The notes: generated by a model from the letters alone, not told the origin. Counted from the first letter of the stretch, positions 11,246-26,007 are shown. The stretch is 64,000 nucleotides of DNA from Patagioenas fasciata (GCF_037038585.1 NC_092520.1:62392001-62456000), one strand, 5' to 3'. Made by a program: numbers and translations.

Positions 11246-13929
11246 TACTGAGGTACTGCTTTATGCACTAATAATACACATACTAATCAGCACTGAATTC
11301 TGCATGCATATCTTTAAATCACTGCTGTGTACTTCTTGGCAAGTGTTAGTTTTAAGTTCAGTGAGCAATCGCTTTCGTGAGTGAGAATGAAGGATAATGC
11401 AGTATTATAACATTTTCCTTTGTGATAGAAATTTATAAGTTTTAGAGGATCTAGGGCATTGTAGGGAATGTGAGCTTTTGTGCATATCATTGTATTAGAA
11501 GCCTTTTTATAGAGGAAATGTTTCTTTCTTTATAGATATTTGTTCTTGGTCACAAAAGTTACATGGGGTGGAAATCATCCCACCTTACTTGATAACATAG
11601 TTATCCACATCTAAGCTAGTGATTCCCTGAGGTGACCATGCCTCTGTCCATAGAGAAAAGCAGACATTTCAGAGCTCAGTGAATCTGACCTAGTTTAGAT
11701 GTCTACATTAGGATGGTGTAAATCATGGTTCAAAGTGCTTTTTCCTCTCTTTTTTTTTTTTTTTTTTCCTTTTCACAGACAATAAGAGGAGCCCAGGGTG
11801 ATTAGTCCTGATCCAGTACTTTGCACTGCAGAATTCTACATCTGGCCACCCATACTGCATTTTTCTTTCCTGACTGAAAATAAATAGTTGGTTATATAAG
11901 GAGGAAAAGAAGCAGCTGAGCCTCTGAATCTTCAAGATACAAAAATTATTTAAAACCATTCATTTTCTTTACCGAAAGTGCAAGCTGGACTATGATTCTA
12001 CAAGGGCTTTTTAAAATTACTTTTAGTTAAATTTGATGAAAGAACTTAAAGTTCTTACCAGCTTTACATGGAAGTAATGATTATAAGTAGATATTTAGGG
12101 TTACTGTATGTCAAATGCATCAGACTAAATAAATCAAGACAGCATTCTCTAATTCAGGTAACTATTAACTAAATTAATCTCTTTTTGCTGTATCTAGAAG
12201 TTATTTTTTATTTTTACTACACTTGAAAATGTTAATCTTTTAAGTTCTTAAGTATTTAAAATGTGTTCAAAACACGGATTTGATTCCTTCTACAGTAAAA
12301 CCATAATGGCATAGATGATCCATAAGAGAGCTACCTGAAGGGATACATTACAGCTGATTTCAAATAACTTGTCTTAACTTATCAGTCAATTTGGCAAATA
12401 TTTCAATAGCTGACTTGGTGCAAATAGCCAGCTGGGTACACAGATTGCTTCAAAAAGATTTCAGCTAGTGGGTGAAGAATTTCTTTTGCATTTGAGAATT
12501 CTGCTCTAGTGACGAAGATACAGGAAATCCTCAAAAGAAATTGGTTTTTGCAACACAGGTTTTTAAATTCACTCCTGAGCTTAGGGAAATACTTTTGATA
12601 ATCATTAAGGCAGCTATTAAGCCTGTAATTTGAACAAAGAGTATTCTTCTTGGATCATCAAGCAGGAGACCTCCAGAAATAACAATACATTACAAAAAAT
12701 GTTTAAGTGAAATTCCAGTGTTAGGAAATAGCTTTCCTGTTGATGATATTTGCTTGTCTGCTCTAGGTATTGGAAAATATTTCAAATGAAATATTATTTC
12801 AGGCATTTGCAATATTGACCAGTTTCCCTCTTATGCACGCTATGCCAACAAAACCTGTGGACGAGCCAAAACTTTCTCACTATGTGTCATCATAAATAGG
12901 AAATCATGGCATATGGGCCTTTAAATGAATACCACAGAGGCTTAACCATGTTCTTATTGTGAATGTATGTCTAACAACCAAGGACTTGAAGCAAGCAACA
13001 AGTCTTAAAACAGGTATCACATTACCAACTATGCAGCTGTGCCAAGTTCTTGAGTACCTCTGATAGCTTTTGAAGCATAAAGCATTATGCCAAGGGCTGC
13101 CCACCTGTCTGAGTGGTGTAGGCCCCAAAAGTGATTGAATTTGTTGATGCACTTATAAAGTATGAAATTCTTTTGTTTGTACAGCTAGCTGCTGACTCCT
13201 GATTCTCTTGGTATTGGCTGTACTTACACTTGGAGCCCTCGTGCTAATCTGGTTATAATCATGCTGCCTCTTCTAATGAGTGTAGCAACAACTAGTACAT
13301 TTAAGGATTAATTCATGGCCATGTCTTATAAAGACATATTCCTTTATATGTAATATACAGCATTTCTGCCATAACAGTTGCTTTGTCAAAGGTTACAAGA
13401 TACATATGCATCACTATTTTACACACAGTCTTCAAGACTTTTGCACACGTATTTGGCCTCCAGGATTAGCTGGAGTGTTCCTACCTTCTATAGTTAGGAG
13501 CATCTAAGAGTTATTATGTGCATCATGGTATCTGATCACTTTTGGTTCCTTGACTCAAATAACATGTTTCTAACTGAGCTGACTGTAGGTAGATTTCACC
13601 ACAAATTCACAGCAGTCCTTGAATGTCTCCTGGTGGATAGCAAGATGCCCATCCATCTCTGACTCTATAACATGTGACCGCCATACTAATATCATCTTCT
13701 TTGAATAGCTGCTGTCTAACAACACCATTGGTTTATGCAAGTTGACACTGAATTTTCTTTCCTGAAGAACCCACAGTAGAAGTAAAACACTTAACTTTGG
13801 AGTTGAACACTAAAAAGAGCCTCCATGTACAAGACCTTAGTCCTACTTCTTGTAAATGTAAAATAACCCTCAGATGAAATCTGCTGAACAGCCCTTTGTC
13901 ATTGTTGTCTTTCCCATTCTACCACTTAC
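11246..13929. other. Non-coding, no gene recognised
   Basis: AT-rich sequence with a T18 run at 11750-11767, which could be the reverse of an old poly(A) tail but has no recognisable retrocopy beside it. No coding frame or named repeat was seen. Confidence 0.5.
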
Positions 13930-13969
13930 CTCAGAGTCATACATATCCAAGGTGGCAACTCTGTGTGGC
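13930..13969 (-). other. Candidate 40-bp exon
   Basis: Read on the - strand, a pyrimidine tract (CTTGCCTTCTCCTTGTTAG) directly precedes 40 bp that end in GAG followed by GTAAGTGG, a near-perfect donor. Two of the three frames are open. One gives a plausible peptide ending RVATLDMYDSE at a codon boundary. Strong acceptor and donor pairs this close also arise by chance, so this may be a pseudo-exon. No host gene is known. Confidence 0.25.
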
Positions 13970-13984
13970 CTAACAAGGAGAAGG

Positions 13985-16900
13985 CAAGTTTATTGGAACA
14001 GCAGATACAGGATAGACAAATGCTAGAATACATTTTCTGGCTTGTTTTCACTATGCCTTCAGCTTTGGACTGAGTTGTTACAAAATAAATCACCCAATTC
14101 TGAATACGCAAATATTTTAATACCTACAGAGATTCTAAGCCTTTTTTTTTTTAATCTTTGGTGACTGCAGAATTCTGTTTGTTTAACAGAGGACTTTATA
14201 CTGGCCTATGAGTATTAGAAAGAAATCTTCAGGCAAAAGATAGTACTCTATTTTGTAATGGATATTGCACAATTAAGGAAACGGCAAAATTTTATTATTC
14301 TTGGCAGAGTGGCTATTTCTTGGGCATGACTACCTGGTCTTTAATTTACCTTTCCCACCCATGCCACATCACAGCAACCACAGCAACAGGTGCTGACACT
14401 GGGTGTACCACCTGTCCAATCTACGAAGGAAGGAAACAAAATCAAGGGATGGCATGTTTACTGATTTTGTGTACACAACACAAGTGATAAAAAAGGTGGA
14501 GAAATGGAAAGAATGTTAAATTTAGCATGACTGAGAGGAGAGTAGAGAAAAATTATTATGAACCTACAGAAACAGCTTTTGCAGGAGGCAAAGTGCAGGT
14601 AGATCTAAATATGCTTTTTTTTCAAAGACAAAACCCACACTCTGTCAGCCTTTCTTTAACAACATATCTACTGAGGTAGCACCTTTTAACAACAGTTTGC
14701 AGGTACAAGTTTGTCCTTCCACATTCCACGTTGCAAAGCAACAAGTAAAATGTGCATAGTGTGAGCTCCCGTGAGCTCATTCATCTGCCCAAAGGGATAG
14801 TGTATTTCTACAGTTCCACAGAGTATTTTCCCCTGCTGTCTTGCCCTAACTTGTATCTTCTGAAATGTTTTTTTGTAATGTTACTTGATTATATAAAAAG
14901 CTTTGCAGAATTCAGTAAGTTCCATGAGTATGATATATTAAAATCCTTCATGTACATGAGTTTCCCTACTCCTGCCCTAAGAGGGCATCAGTTTTTTTCA
15001 CAAATCTGCTCTCATTTCACATTTGAATTGTAGGGCATCCCTGACTATTGTCTTCCTGATCAGATGGAGGAGTGCATCATCAGTACTCTTTTTACTACTC
15101 AAAATGTCTCAGTGTTTCTCTGTTTGCTGTGAAAGAATCTGCATAACACAGAGGAAATAACTCTCACGCGAGGCAGATTTTGCCAATCAAGCATCTGTTT
15201 TTGGAGTATCGTTAATGCACAGTCTAGAATCACCCTACTTGGTTGGGTATAAATGAGCCTTTTTTTAGTTAAGCATCCAGTGAAAGGCTTCACGAACAGG
15301 GGAAGCATGGGCATATGGGTCTGTTAAATCTTTTGGAGAGACAGGAGTAATCATAGTACTATTGTTTTCTATATTTGCCCTTAAAAAAAAATAGCATTAA
15401 ATAGCCTAGAGTTTCTAAAAATGTAGGTTTCTTGGACCTACCCATCACATCATTCTAATATTAGGAAGTCTCCCATGGTGATCATCTGTCTTTGCTACAT
15501 CCTAGAAAAATGCTGCCTCCTGTTAGGTACAATTTGAAGTGAGAAGAGCCTTATAGGTCACGTTAATGGCCTAAATACAATTAGCTACCTTCAAATACTT
15601 AAACACATAAAAAAATGCCTGTGCTTTGCCAACCCACATAAGCCAGACAGCTTTTTAATTGTTGCACATAGCTGCTTCACAATAATCCTGACCGTTTTTC
15701 CTCTTCAGAAATGGTTACCAAATGAGAACAGCGAGCCTTCAGATGAAAATGAATGAGTATATTTCACCACGCCAAGAGAAATTTTTCTGACATGTTCCAT
15801 TCTTACAGTTGCGGGGCAATTTCTCCATTTAAGGCTCTTGAAAGTTAATATTCCCAAACCCTGCTGAAATTACTGGGTGTCCCTGTTCTGCATCACTGCA
15901 GGGTCTCACCATTTCATGCATTAGTTTAATCAGTTGTCTCTGCTCAGCTTCAGTTCAGCACATGTCCTTGTCCCTAAAGGTATGAGAACAGCACTAGGAA
16001 CCTCTCAATGGTCTTCAGTGCTTCCTGCCTGATGCCCAACAGTCCTTTGAAAGCAGAGCTCACTTCGAACTTTGTGATGAAAGGAGAGAAATTGTGGTAA
16101 ATACTCCACTGCCTTCTGGTGGGATCTTTCACAATGAGCAGCATGGAAAAGAAGAAAAAATAGAGAAGCAAAGCAATAAACCGTGGAATCCTCCAAGAAT
16201 GCAAAGCAGCAGTGTTGCAACAGCTGTGTAGACATAGTGATTCCAGAGTACTGTGTAGACATGATTATTCCAAATGCAAATTGCATCACCAAGGATAACG
16301 AAACACTCTGGACATACTGCTCCCTGATTCAGAGGACTTGTCGTAGATACAGATGTCCACAGTGAATTTCAGTTGTGTGTAGAATTCAGGTGTCTTTGAT
16401 AAGCTTTGTGCTGTGTGGAGGGTAGACTACATCATTGCTTCTGAGATAACACAAAAGCAGATTATAAAGACTAAGTCTTTGCTGCTAAAAAGTATATTTT
16501 TTTTTGCATAAAAATCACAAAAATGTCAGATATATCGAACTGAAAACACAGCCAAGTGCTGGATACTTCAATTTTACCACAAGATTAGTTCATCAAGGTC
16601 AGCCCTGTTCTCTTGCCTGGGACTGACCTTGGAAAATTCACCTCCGTACAAAATTAAAGCACCTTATCCTGACCATGTTTTTAGCATAGGAGAGCTGACG
16701 CATGTTGGTTTCTCTGAAGCTGAAAAAAAAAAGTAGTTAATCCTTTTCGCAGTAAAGTCCAAACCAATAGAATCATCTCCATTAGGGTATCTCTGCAAAA
16801 CCATGTGTTACCTATGTTCTTCTGTCTGCTCACTATTGCATAAGAACACGATTAGTAACCATGATACAGACACAGCATTGCATTAGTGTGGATGGTGGTA

Positions 16901-19900
16901 GCTTTAGGCAGGACCAGTCTTGAGAATGGCATAGTATAAAATAAGGTAGATATGAATTTAAACAGACATAGGAATTGGTGTAACAAGTGCCCTTGGCAGC
17001 TGTACAAACAGCCAGTGAGGTGCTTAGTCTTGCGTCCTTTTTATACTGGTAAAAGCCCAAGGGGAAACCCACTTCTCATGGCACAAAAGTGGTACAGCTT
17101 ATTTTGCACTCTTGCACTGGTGTGTGTTTCATAGGTAAAGCACTTTTCTTGCTCATACAGACTCTCCCTGTTTTAAGAGGGCTTGCTGGGACGTCTGTTC
17201 TGACAAATCTTTCCTGGCATGGATTTGGCCCTAACTTTGTACCAGAGCAGACTTTCCTGTGTACACTTCTATGAGTGAGTAAGAATGAGTTTTCCCATTT
17301 ATCTTAAATATATTACTGGCAGGCTGAAAATGAAAAACCTCCTCCTGTACCGAGAAGGAACATAACATGGATAAGCAATACAGCAACTATACTGGCCTCA
17401 AAGCTAATTAAATATACCTCAGTGCAGTCTTACCCTGTAGACAAACCCAGAAGTGCCAGCCCCGTCAATCATTGCCTCACTGACCTCCCTGACCTATCTC
17501 TAAAACTAGAAAAAAAGCTGATCAGCTCCTCTCCGTTTCAATTTTGTTCTCCCCAGCCTGAAGATCTTTTTAAGTCCTGGCTTCTGGCATGATGCCTTCC
17601 AGTCACTGGTAAGATTCAGCAGTGCCAGCTGCTAGCAGAAAATCCTCCTATTCAAGAGATGACCTTATGTGCTCCAAACGCTGCTTTCTCATTCTGCCTA
17701 AATTGTTTCTCCATGTTCAATGCCTGCACTAACACCATGATGCAGATAGATAGGTTGCAAGTGTTCTGGAGCAAAAGCTAAGAGATTTTCTGTTTTAAAT
17801 TCAGAATGATGGTGAGACAGACTTTTTACTAAAATAAATTAACAAAATTTCACACATAGCATCCAAATTTTATTTTAAAGTCAATGCCACAGTATCCATC
17901 CTGATTCCCTTATGAAAGATCCACTGTAAAATCTTGTAACGCCTCGTGAATAATTTTAGTGATTCACTCCCATGCCAATCTCTTATTTTCCAATGCAAAT
18001 ATTGCATAAGGGTAGCACAGTACTCTTAAACACGAACAAGACATAAACCAATTTCATTCAGATTATGTTTGTGTCATAAATAAGGCTCTGTATCCACTCA
18101 GTTCAAATCGTCCTCCTTAAGCAGGCTTGCACTCGTTAAATCCTGTCTATGACCTCAGGCAGCCTGTTCTAAATGCATGACTCTTGCATGTGAAGAGAGG
18201 AGCTTGGAAAATAACACTGAACTGAGCTAAGGCTAAATCCATTTGGATTCATTACATCTATGACCGGACTGTCTTTGTAAATAACACTTATTTACATGTA
18301 TTTTAGGAACTGTTGAGTTTTGCCTATAGAAAATAGAATCATGAGAATATGAAAAACTTGTTTGAGCTTAAGTGACCCACATTCACAAAAAAAAAAAAAA
18401 TGGCTGGTTATCTCTTCATGTTTTACAGAAAATACACAGTCAGTGCCTGCCTACTAAAATCACTATATTTCTTCCATCCCTTTTTTTTTTCTCCACACTG
18501 TTCTTTTTTGGTTTTCGGCTCATCATACTAGCTTGAGTCGATTTTACATATGCAATTCTCTGTATGTGTGTATTTCTGAAATGACTACTGTCACTGAGTG
18601 ACAGGCCAGTATCCAGGCACATTTTGATGGTTTTGTTTTGTTTTGTTTTCTTTAAGAACGTCCGTAATTTTTCAGCAGCGTGAAGTATGAGAAAGTAAAA
18701 CAGGTGACATACAGGAAGGTGACCATTTTTAAACTAATGTCTTCAGATAGTTTCCCTCACTAAAGCGTACCTGTAAGGTAACAGTTTTTCTAGATGTTAA
18801 CCTGGCTTTACTTCTATTGTAAAATACTCAGTTCTGTCGGTTGTTTAATTTTTAAATACAGAGGTTTTTTCCTACTTCAGGCTTTGCTTAGGAGCCCCAG
18901 TAAGGTGCTATAGCCTGGAATCTTCGGTGGTTGTGCTGCCACAATTAAGGGGTTTGACTCATGCTCACACAGGACTGACTCAGGAGCAGGAATGGCTTAT
19001 GCTGGCATGGCTGTAATGTTTCCTGCTCACAGCCATCTATTTTGATCTAGCTTTCTCCCCTCTTTTCAGTTTACTCACTCCACTGCAAGATGGGCTAGGC
19101 TTTTTGGGAAGCAGCCATAACCCCAAGGTTTTTAGGCCTGTCAAAATAAACCAGCACTGATACATGGTTCTTTAATGTGTGGTCATTACCAGCTTCACTT
19201 AGTCATCCCCGCAGTAAAGGTGAGAACCAGGAACCATGTCTGGGAAATGCTTTATCTTGCCCCAGGTTGGCCACTCTTGCTCCCTGGTTTAAGGTCTTAG
19301 CTTGTGGACATGCATCCTCTTCCAAGTCTGCGTGGTGCCTGAAATTACTGTCATCCGTAGCCATGTATTGGCAGGTTGTGTTAATCAAGCCAGTTTACCT
19401 AAGGCAGATTAAAGGAGGTAATGGGGGGAAAACAGAGGGGTGCCTCTTCTGAGAGGATATCGAGGATCTAGGAGATTAAAACATTATCAGAGTGTGCTGC
19501 TGTTTGCAAAACAAAGTCCATTAGAAGCAATGTCGTGACCTGTGTGGCAGCTGCCCAACCAGAAAACCACATGCCAACCAGGAGATAGGTGAATCAAATT
19601 CAAGTCCACATGTTGCCATGTCAGTCCAAAACATGACAGTTTGTTTTAAGTTCACCTGTATCAAAAAAATTTACGCTGACCTCACTGTCGGCTGTAAACT
19701 GGCTGAGGATCATTCACATGTTCTGTACTGGCGTTGTAACCTTGGTTAAGGAAAAAGAGAGGGGTGGAGGACCAAATAGCTGCAGGTGACAACCTCTTCA
19801 TACACAACAGTCCACATGTCATCCCTCGTAAGTGGCGAGAACAGGATCAAGTGAGTATCACTTGACTTGGTAGAGGTCCTCAATCACCTTGCACAGTTAG

Positions 19901-20250
19901 TGTGCAAGCTCCACCCTCCACTTTTGCTTTAAGTTTGCAGGGCATACCTGCACTGGTGCAGATAAACCAGTTTGAATTACCTTATCCCAAGGGCTAACAC
20001 CCACCATAACAATGAATTTTTTAAATTTCCCTCCCCCCCCAATTTAATAGATACACAGGTTGGTTCTAAGTATAACCTTAGACAAACCAGAATGGATTTG
20101 TATGGTCTTGAATTAAGAGCAAATCGGCAACTCAGGTAAAACTTATTACTGGGAAAGGTAATATATGAACAGGGTGGATTAAAGTTTTAGGGAAGATAAA
20201 ATAGATGAGAGCTTCTAGAAAATATCAATTTTCATTTTGTCCTGTGCCTT
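13985..20250. other. Non-coding, no gene recognised
   Basis: AT-rich DNA. It contains an imperfect tandem pair of 27-bp units at 16224-16277, an A14 run near 18387-18400 and a T-rich tract near 18480. Short frames around 16.2, 17.0 and 19.2 kb are unremarkable. Confidence 0.5.
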
Positions 20251-20259
20251 ATTTTCCAG

Positions 20260-20384
20260 CAATTTACTAAGAAACAGACCTTTTACACTACTGGTCTTCT
20301 TATGAGGACATACCAATCTTCTCAAGAAGAGGATTCATTGGAGATATTGTGCTAGTAAGGCCCTGAACGAGAAAGACAGGGGAG
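20260..20384 (+). other. Candidate 125-bp non-coding exon
   Basis: A long pyrimidine-rich acceptor (ending CTTATTTTCCAG) precedes 125 bp that end in GGAG followed by GTAAGA. The interior is purine-rich near both halves (GAAGAGGA and GAGAAAGACAGG types), as in exonic splicing enhancers. All three frames contain stops, so an internal coding exon is excluded. It would have to be a non-coding or 5'/3' UTR exon, or a pseudo-exon. Confidence 0.25.
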
Positions 20385-23300
20385 GTAAGAAAATACCTGT
20401 CATCACTGTGTGAAGGCGATTTGATTGTCCAGGTCACCATAAATATCATTTGTTTGCCACATAAAATGCTGGAGACCAAGCCACAGGCTCTTTAATGCTA
20501 ACTTAATCCTCAGAAGACTTGAGCTAAAGGCTCTTTTACTCCTGAAGAACAGCAAGTGAACTGCATAAAGGTCCCTTAAAGTGGGGTGCCACCAGGAAAC
20601 CTCCGGTGATTCGTGCTGGAACAATTGGAGCAGGTAGTGCTCCCAGCCCTCTGCTGTCCCTCTCTGTGGAGGTTACGATGCCTCCAGTCAAACCAGGGTG
20701 TTTGCTCCCCGACCGCACCAGCTCTCAGTCCTGCACACTAGGGTTAACTGGAATTGATGACAGTTCAAGGCAGCAAGTCAAGCTTGAGGCTGTGGCAGCT
20801 CACAAGCAGACACAGCGCCTCTTCTCTCAGGTTTACAAAGGGGCAACAAGTTCTTCCAGAAGAACAGGGCAGCCAGCAGGAGCCATATACTCTTCTGAGT
20901 TGCCCCAGCTGTGTTCTTTTTAAAAAGCATTATTTTATTTGCAGCTGTTTTGCGTTTTCAGCTGATATCCCATACTTTTTCCAAGTGATACTGTGTACGC
21001 ACAGCTACCGCTGTTGCAGCTGGTGCAGCCATACCCAAGCCAGAAGGTGGGTCTGGTACTTGGCTCTCAGTGTCGTCACAGCAATGTGACACTGTGCATC
21101 TGAGACATAGTAGGAGATATGTTAGTATCTTCTTCCCAAGGGATCAGCTGGTACAATGTGAAGTACAACAAGCCTTATGTCCGTTACACAATACATTTTG
21201 ACTCGGAAACACTAGGGAAATTACCACTGCTGTAAAAAAAAAAACGGTTCTGTAGACCATCCATAGTAACTCTGTTGGCTAGATAGTGGCCACCTCTTCA
21301 CTGACGTATTTAATGTGTTTCAGGTGGTTTCTCCCTCCTCTGCCTCCTTCATTATGAAGTTAGAGTGTTCTCTGCCCTGGTTCCCTGGATAGGAACATCA
21401 CATATTTCTTCTTTTCACATTTAGGAGATTGGGAAATTTTTAGCTAGAGGTCCTTACCAGGCCTCGCTTCTGAAAAATCAGTGGCAACATTCCTTAAAAC
21501 ACAAGCAGACAAAAAAACCAAACCAACCAACCAAACAACAACAAAAAAAAGGCCACCCAAACCTTCTTAGAACTATCAGGTAGGTTTCAGTCAATTAATT
21601 TACTTCAATTCAGTCCAATGGATTGGCAGTCTATGAAGGAGAATAGAAGACTCTTCTGGCAGAGTTCCTGTTACCTTTAGGAGAAGAGCTCACTAATGCA
21701 TCAAAAGTCAGTCTGAAACTCCTGACACAGTTAGAGAAAGGTGCTGTTGCCACATCAAAGGCACAGTATCACAATTGGTTTAAGCCAGTTGGAAAAGCTG
21801 TGGCCACTGATGGGGCAAATTCTTCCCCCTTGCCCTTGGCCACACGTGCATCCTGCCCCTGCTACGCTGCCACACAAGGTGACATGGATCACTTTTCTGA
21901 TCTCACTAAACACTGATCTTAGCAAAAAGAAAAGGTTGTGTTTCAGCTGGATCAGAGAAGGAGACGTGAATGGATTGCAGAACAAAATGACCACTTTTGT
22001 GAATAGTGCAGTCTCAGATAATCACCTCAACAGAATGACTGATTAGTGACTTTGTATTCAAAGAAATCTGGTCTGCCTGTGTTTAAAAGTCCTTTTGAAC
22101 AGTTTTTAAAAAGACACTGTGTGCCCAAGCTCTATACTTTCTAATGAAACAATTTGAGAACCTTTAACATTATCAAATAATTAAATGTTCTAAGTCTTGG
22201 AATATTTATGATGTGGTTCTACAATCACAAATACTATGCCTTCTCTTCATTGTATCACTCAGTGAAAGAGATGTGATTTGAATCAGATGTGGGCCCTTGA
22301 TCAAACTGTTGAACTACTCAGTAAAAATGAAATGGGATTCAGCCTGACTTTTATGCATGTGTGCTGGCTTTATGCTAATTGTCAGCAATCAGCTTATACA
22401 ATTAACAATTGTTAAACTGCTCTCAGATCAATATTGAGTTCCTAATTATATTGATAATAGTTCGATCTCACGTATCTGGTGCCAGAAGAATACTTCTTTA
22501 GCATTGATAGATCAGAATTTCATGAGAGGAGTGTCCAAATTAGGAGTTAGGCTTGTCATTTTGGCCCTGAATAAGGCTGGCCAAAATATATGAAATCAAT
22601 AATACATTTCTCAAAGGTACCATTACTTCACAGGGAAAATGTTTAAATAGTTTTTAATTACTATTTTACTGTCTGAACAGCGTTCAGATTCTCATCTATT
22701 AGTCATTGTTGTGCTTAATACTGTTTGTTCTGTGGCTCAGAAACTTCTATAACAAAGAATCTACTTGAGTACATGTGTTCGAGTTAATTTTCCTCACTGT
22801 AAAAACTGGCAGTATAGATATGGGAATGGAGAACCAGCCTGTGTCTTCTTGTCAGGATCCTCTGCCATCACAAAAACCTCATCACAATTCTCAGGTTGTG
22901 CTATCACCCATTTTACATCTGCATTGTTCTTTGAAACAGTTAAGGTAATTAATCCAACTTATCCCTAATAGAATATAATTCCAGAGCCTTATTTTTCTGA
23001 TGGTCCTGATAATTGTTTGATTTCATGTGTCACCGTTTACAAAACCAGGACACATGAAATGGCAAATTACAGCACATTGTCCCATTTCACTGGGAAGACA
23101 CTGCAGAATTTATGTTTTCTATGATGAACACCATGAATTCTAGTTACAAGAGAACTGTAGCCATAGTTAAGACCTAAATATCTTAACTCGGATTGAAAGA
23201 TAATGCATTCAGCAGCAGCTTTTTTTTTTGTTGTTGTATCTCTTTAATAAGGTTAGAGAACTTGTGAACTGTTCAAAACAGTGCATTCCATCCAGCTTGC

Positions 23301-26000
23301 ATCAAGTTACCCCTGTTGAAAACCAATGCAAATCAGGTGTAGCAACAAATGACACAGGTCTTCTCTTTCCTAATATGAGGCTGAGTTTTTCATTGGTAAA
23401 TCATAGTATGTCTGGATCGCTGATGGCATAGTGAGGAATCACATTTAAAATTGACTTTAAAATTAGTTACTTCATTTATGCTTTCAGTCATTTAATGACT
23501 AAGCGCCTAAATCTTCAAGTGATCATTTGTATTTCATTGTCCTTCCTTTTCAGTACTAGGTAAGAAATAATTAAAAAGCTATCTTCTTTGCAGCTCCTTT
23601 CATTTTAAAATAATACCTATTATTACGTGTGTAATCAGAAGTAGGGTTAGATCATTTTAAATACATAAAATTAAAACGGATATATAGCTGATAGCTCCAA
23701 TAAATTAATAAAAGAAGAACTATGACTATTTTTACACAAAGATTCGTTTAAATTAGTCTGGAATAAAAAAATTAAATTCAATTTGTATAGTATTGTATTC
23801 TGTTCTGTAACTTGTATTACAAATATATACATATATTTTTTAGCTTATTTTTGTCTTGTTAACCAGAACACTACTATAAACTACAAAAAGCAAGTGATAA
23901 ATTTAATGCGTATGTCATAAATACATTCAAAAATAAAACATTAAAAACTTTTTGAGTGTCAAACCTAGGAGTAGTTGAAGTTTCATATTTATGAAAGGGA
24001 AACATTTTGTTGAAAACATGTTCTAGTTTCAAAATGAATGCAAAATTATTTTTTAATAAAATTAGCATACATGTTTGCAAAGGTTCAGCTAAAATTAGAA
24101 TTCAGTCAAGATGAAAAACTACTTAACATGCACAAAAAGGGACCCACAATTAGAGACTGGAAGGGGGTTAGGCACAATAGTGGGAATACATAATTCAAAA
24201 TGTCACTCAGCAAACTACTTTAGAATAATATTAGTTGTATGCTGATTCTCCTGTTTGGCAACTCAGAACATATTTTGGCTCAAAACAGGAAAATAAAAGG
24301 TGCTTCATGTAGTTCTGTTTGGGAGGATGATGAAAACTGGAACATTTTCTGACTGTTTCAGGAGAGATCCCTGTCAAATTAAATAAGGCTGTTGTTGTTC
24401 AGCTGATTTTCACTCAAAACCCATAATACATCTATTCACAAAATTCACCGCAGATTCCTTGAAGTCCTCAACATATCTGTCCCAACATTTTAATTCATTA
24501 AATAAAAACTAAGGCAGCTTAACATGGACTAGTTTGAAACAGAGGAAAAAGCAGGAAAGAAAATCAGAGGAAGCAAGTTAAACAAACATATTATAGAAAC
24601 TCTAAATCTTTTCAGGAGACAAAAAAAAAATGCAGTTAACTTATTTTTAGCTTGGAGTTTTATTCAGATGTTTCCTCAAGGCCTTCAGAGAAGGAGAACT
24701 GAGGAGGAGAAAGAAACACGCTGTGGACTAGCTGGAAAATACAGCAGAAAGGATGGTATATGTGGCATGAATGGTTACACAGAACTGGCAGATAGTGACA
24801 GAAGAGTCAATTGACAAAAGCGAAGGTCAGCATAAAAGAAATCAGTATTAAGGCCCTGAAGCATGGAGAAAAACATCTACACACTAAACAAAATTGTTTA
24901 CTTAGTTTTGATTTATAGCTGCTGCATCGTGAATTTCAGTTACAGTTAGCCATGTAATGCAACATTTCTCTTCAGTCCAGACCTTGCCAGTAGATGAAAG
25001 TATCTGATTTTCAAAACAACCTTTTAGAAAGAGAGTATTGGGTAACACAGGACTGACGAGTAACTACAGTGTTATTAAAATAAGTCTGATCTAATGTACT
25101 CTAGAAGTCTAATAGTTAGTCAGTTAGTTTGTTGTTTTGCTCTAAAAAATTGAAATTAAAACTGAACTGAAAAAAAGAAAAAAAAAAAGAAGAAAGGCAA
25201 GTTTAGAAAAACCCCAAAGATTATATATCTCCAAGCTTTGCCTCGTTTTCAGTCACTTGCTAGTTGATGGCAGGTGAGGTGACTGACCATTAACCATCCT
25301 GGACGCTATCAGACATTGGGAACACCAGTAGTCCTAACTAGTGTCACCGGGTACCAGTATTTGTGAGACCTCTTTAGTTTTGTGCAACCATTCCACGTTA
25401 AACTGCTCTGCAACCATAGATAGTTGTTCAAATAGCTGCTCTGGCCAAAAGTGGTCCATCCTCAGCTCCTTATTTCTACCTTTTATCCATAGCTTATCAT
25501 AGACATAGCTCTGGGGGTCTGCACTATCCAGACTAATTTTGACAGAAGTTAGAGAGCTCTCATACGAGTCCTTCTGCAGACAGTGTTACAGTGGTGACAA
25601 GTCAGGGCCCTGCTAGCTCTAGCACGGTAAAACACAGAAAGAGTTGTCTGTTTATAGGCTGAAGTTTGCATTGTGCATATGGGATCAATTGAATAATTTA
25701 ATAAATTACTGAAGTAATATAAGTACAGGTAGATAATGGCTAAGGGAAGGGTTGTACAGAAGCCTTCATCTCTGTTTTCGCAAACCTGGGAATAGATGGG
25801 ACTACAGAGAGAGCCATTGTGCGTTTTGGATGTTGAACAGATGGGACATCCCATCACAGACCTTCAGAAAGATATGGAACAAATTCCAGCATTCAGAAAG
25901 TGTTTCTTCAGCACACCATCTGATGCGGTTAGGCTCACTGGGACATGGAGAAATGTTCACTGCAGAACACATAGACACAGTATTTTTTTCACTTTCTGCC
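20385..26000. other. Non-coding, very AT-rich in part
   Basis: No gene recognised. A CCAAA-type low-complexity tract lies near 21505-21548. The block 23450-24080 is especially AT-rich. A perfect 14-bp palindrome lies at 22402-22415 (TTAACAATTGTTAA). A purine/A-rich tract lies at about 25170-25198. Confidence 0.5.
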
Positions 26001-26007
26001 TGCTTAG

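Noticed and set aside
16274..18000. Octamer ATGCAAAT motifs at 16274 and 17993 as POU-factor sites
   Set aside because: About seven exact octamers occur in the window, close to the number expected by chance at this composition. Alone they mean little.
23554..23559. 6-nt microexon between a strong acceptor and GTAAGA
   Set aside because: Both signals are good, but six bases (TACTAG) is too little to support. Such close pairs arise by chance in AT- and pyrimidine-rich DNA.
25253..25273. Second 21-nt microexon-like unit on the + strand
   Set aside because: The donor is GTGAGG and two of three frames carry stops. Its presence also shows how easily such units occur by chance.
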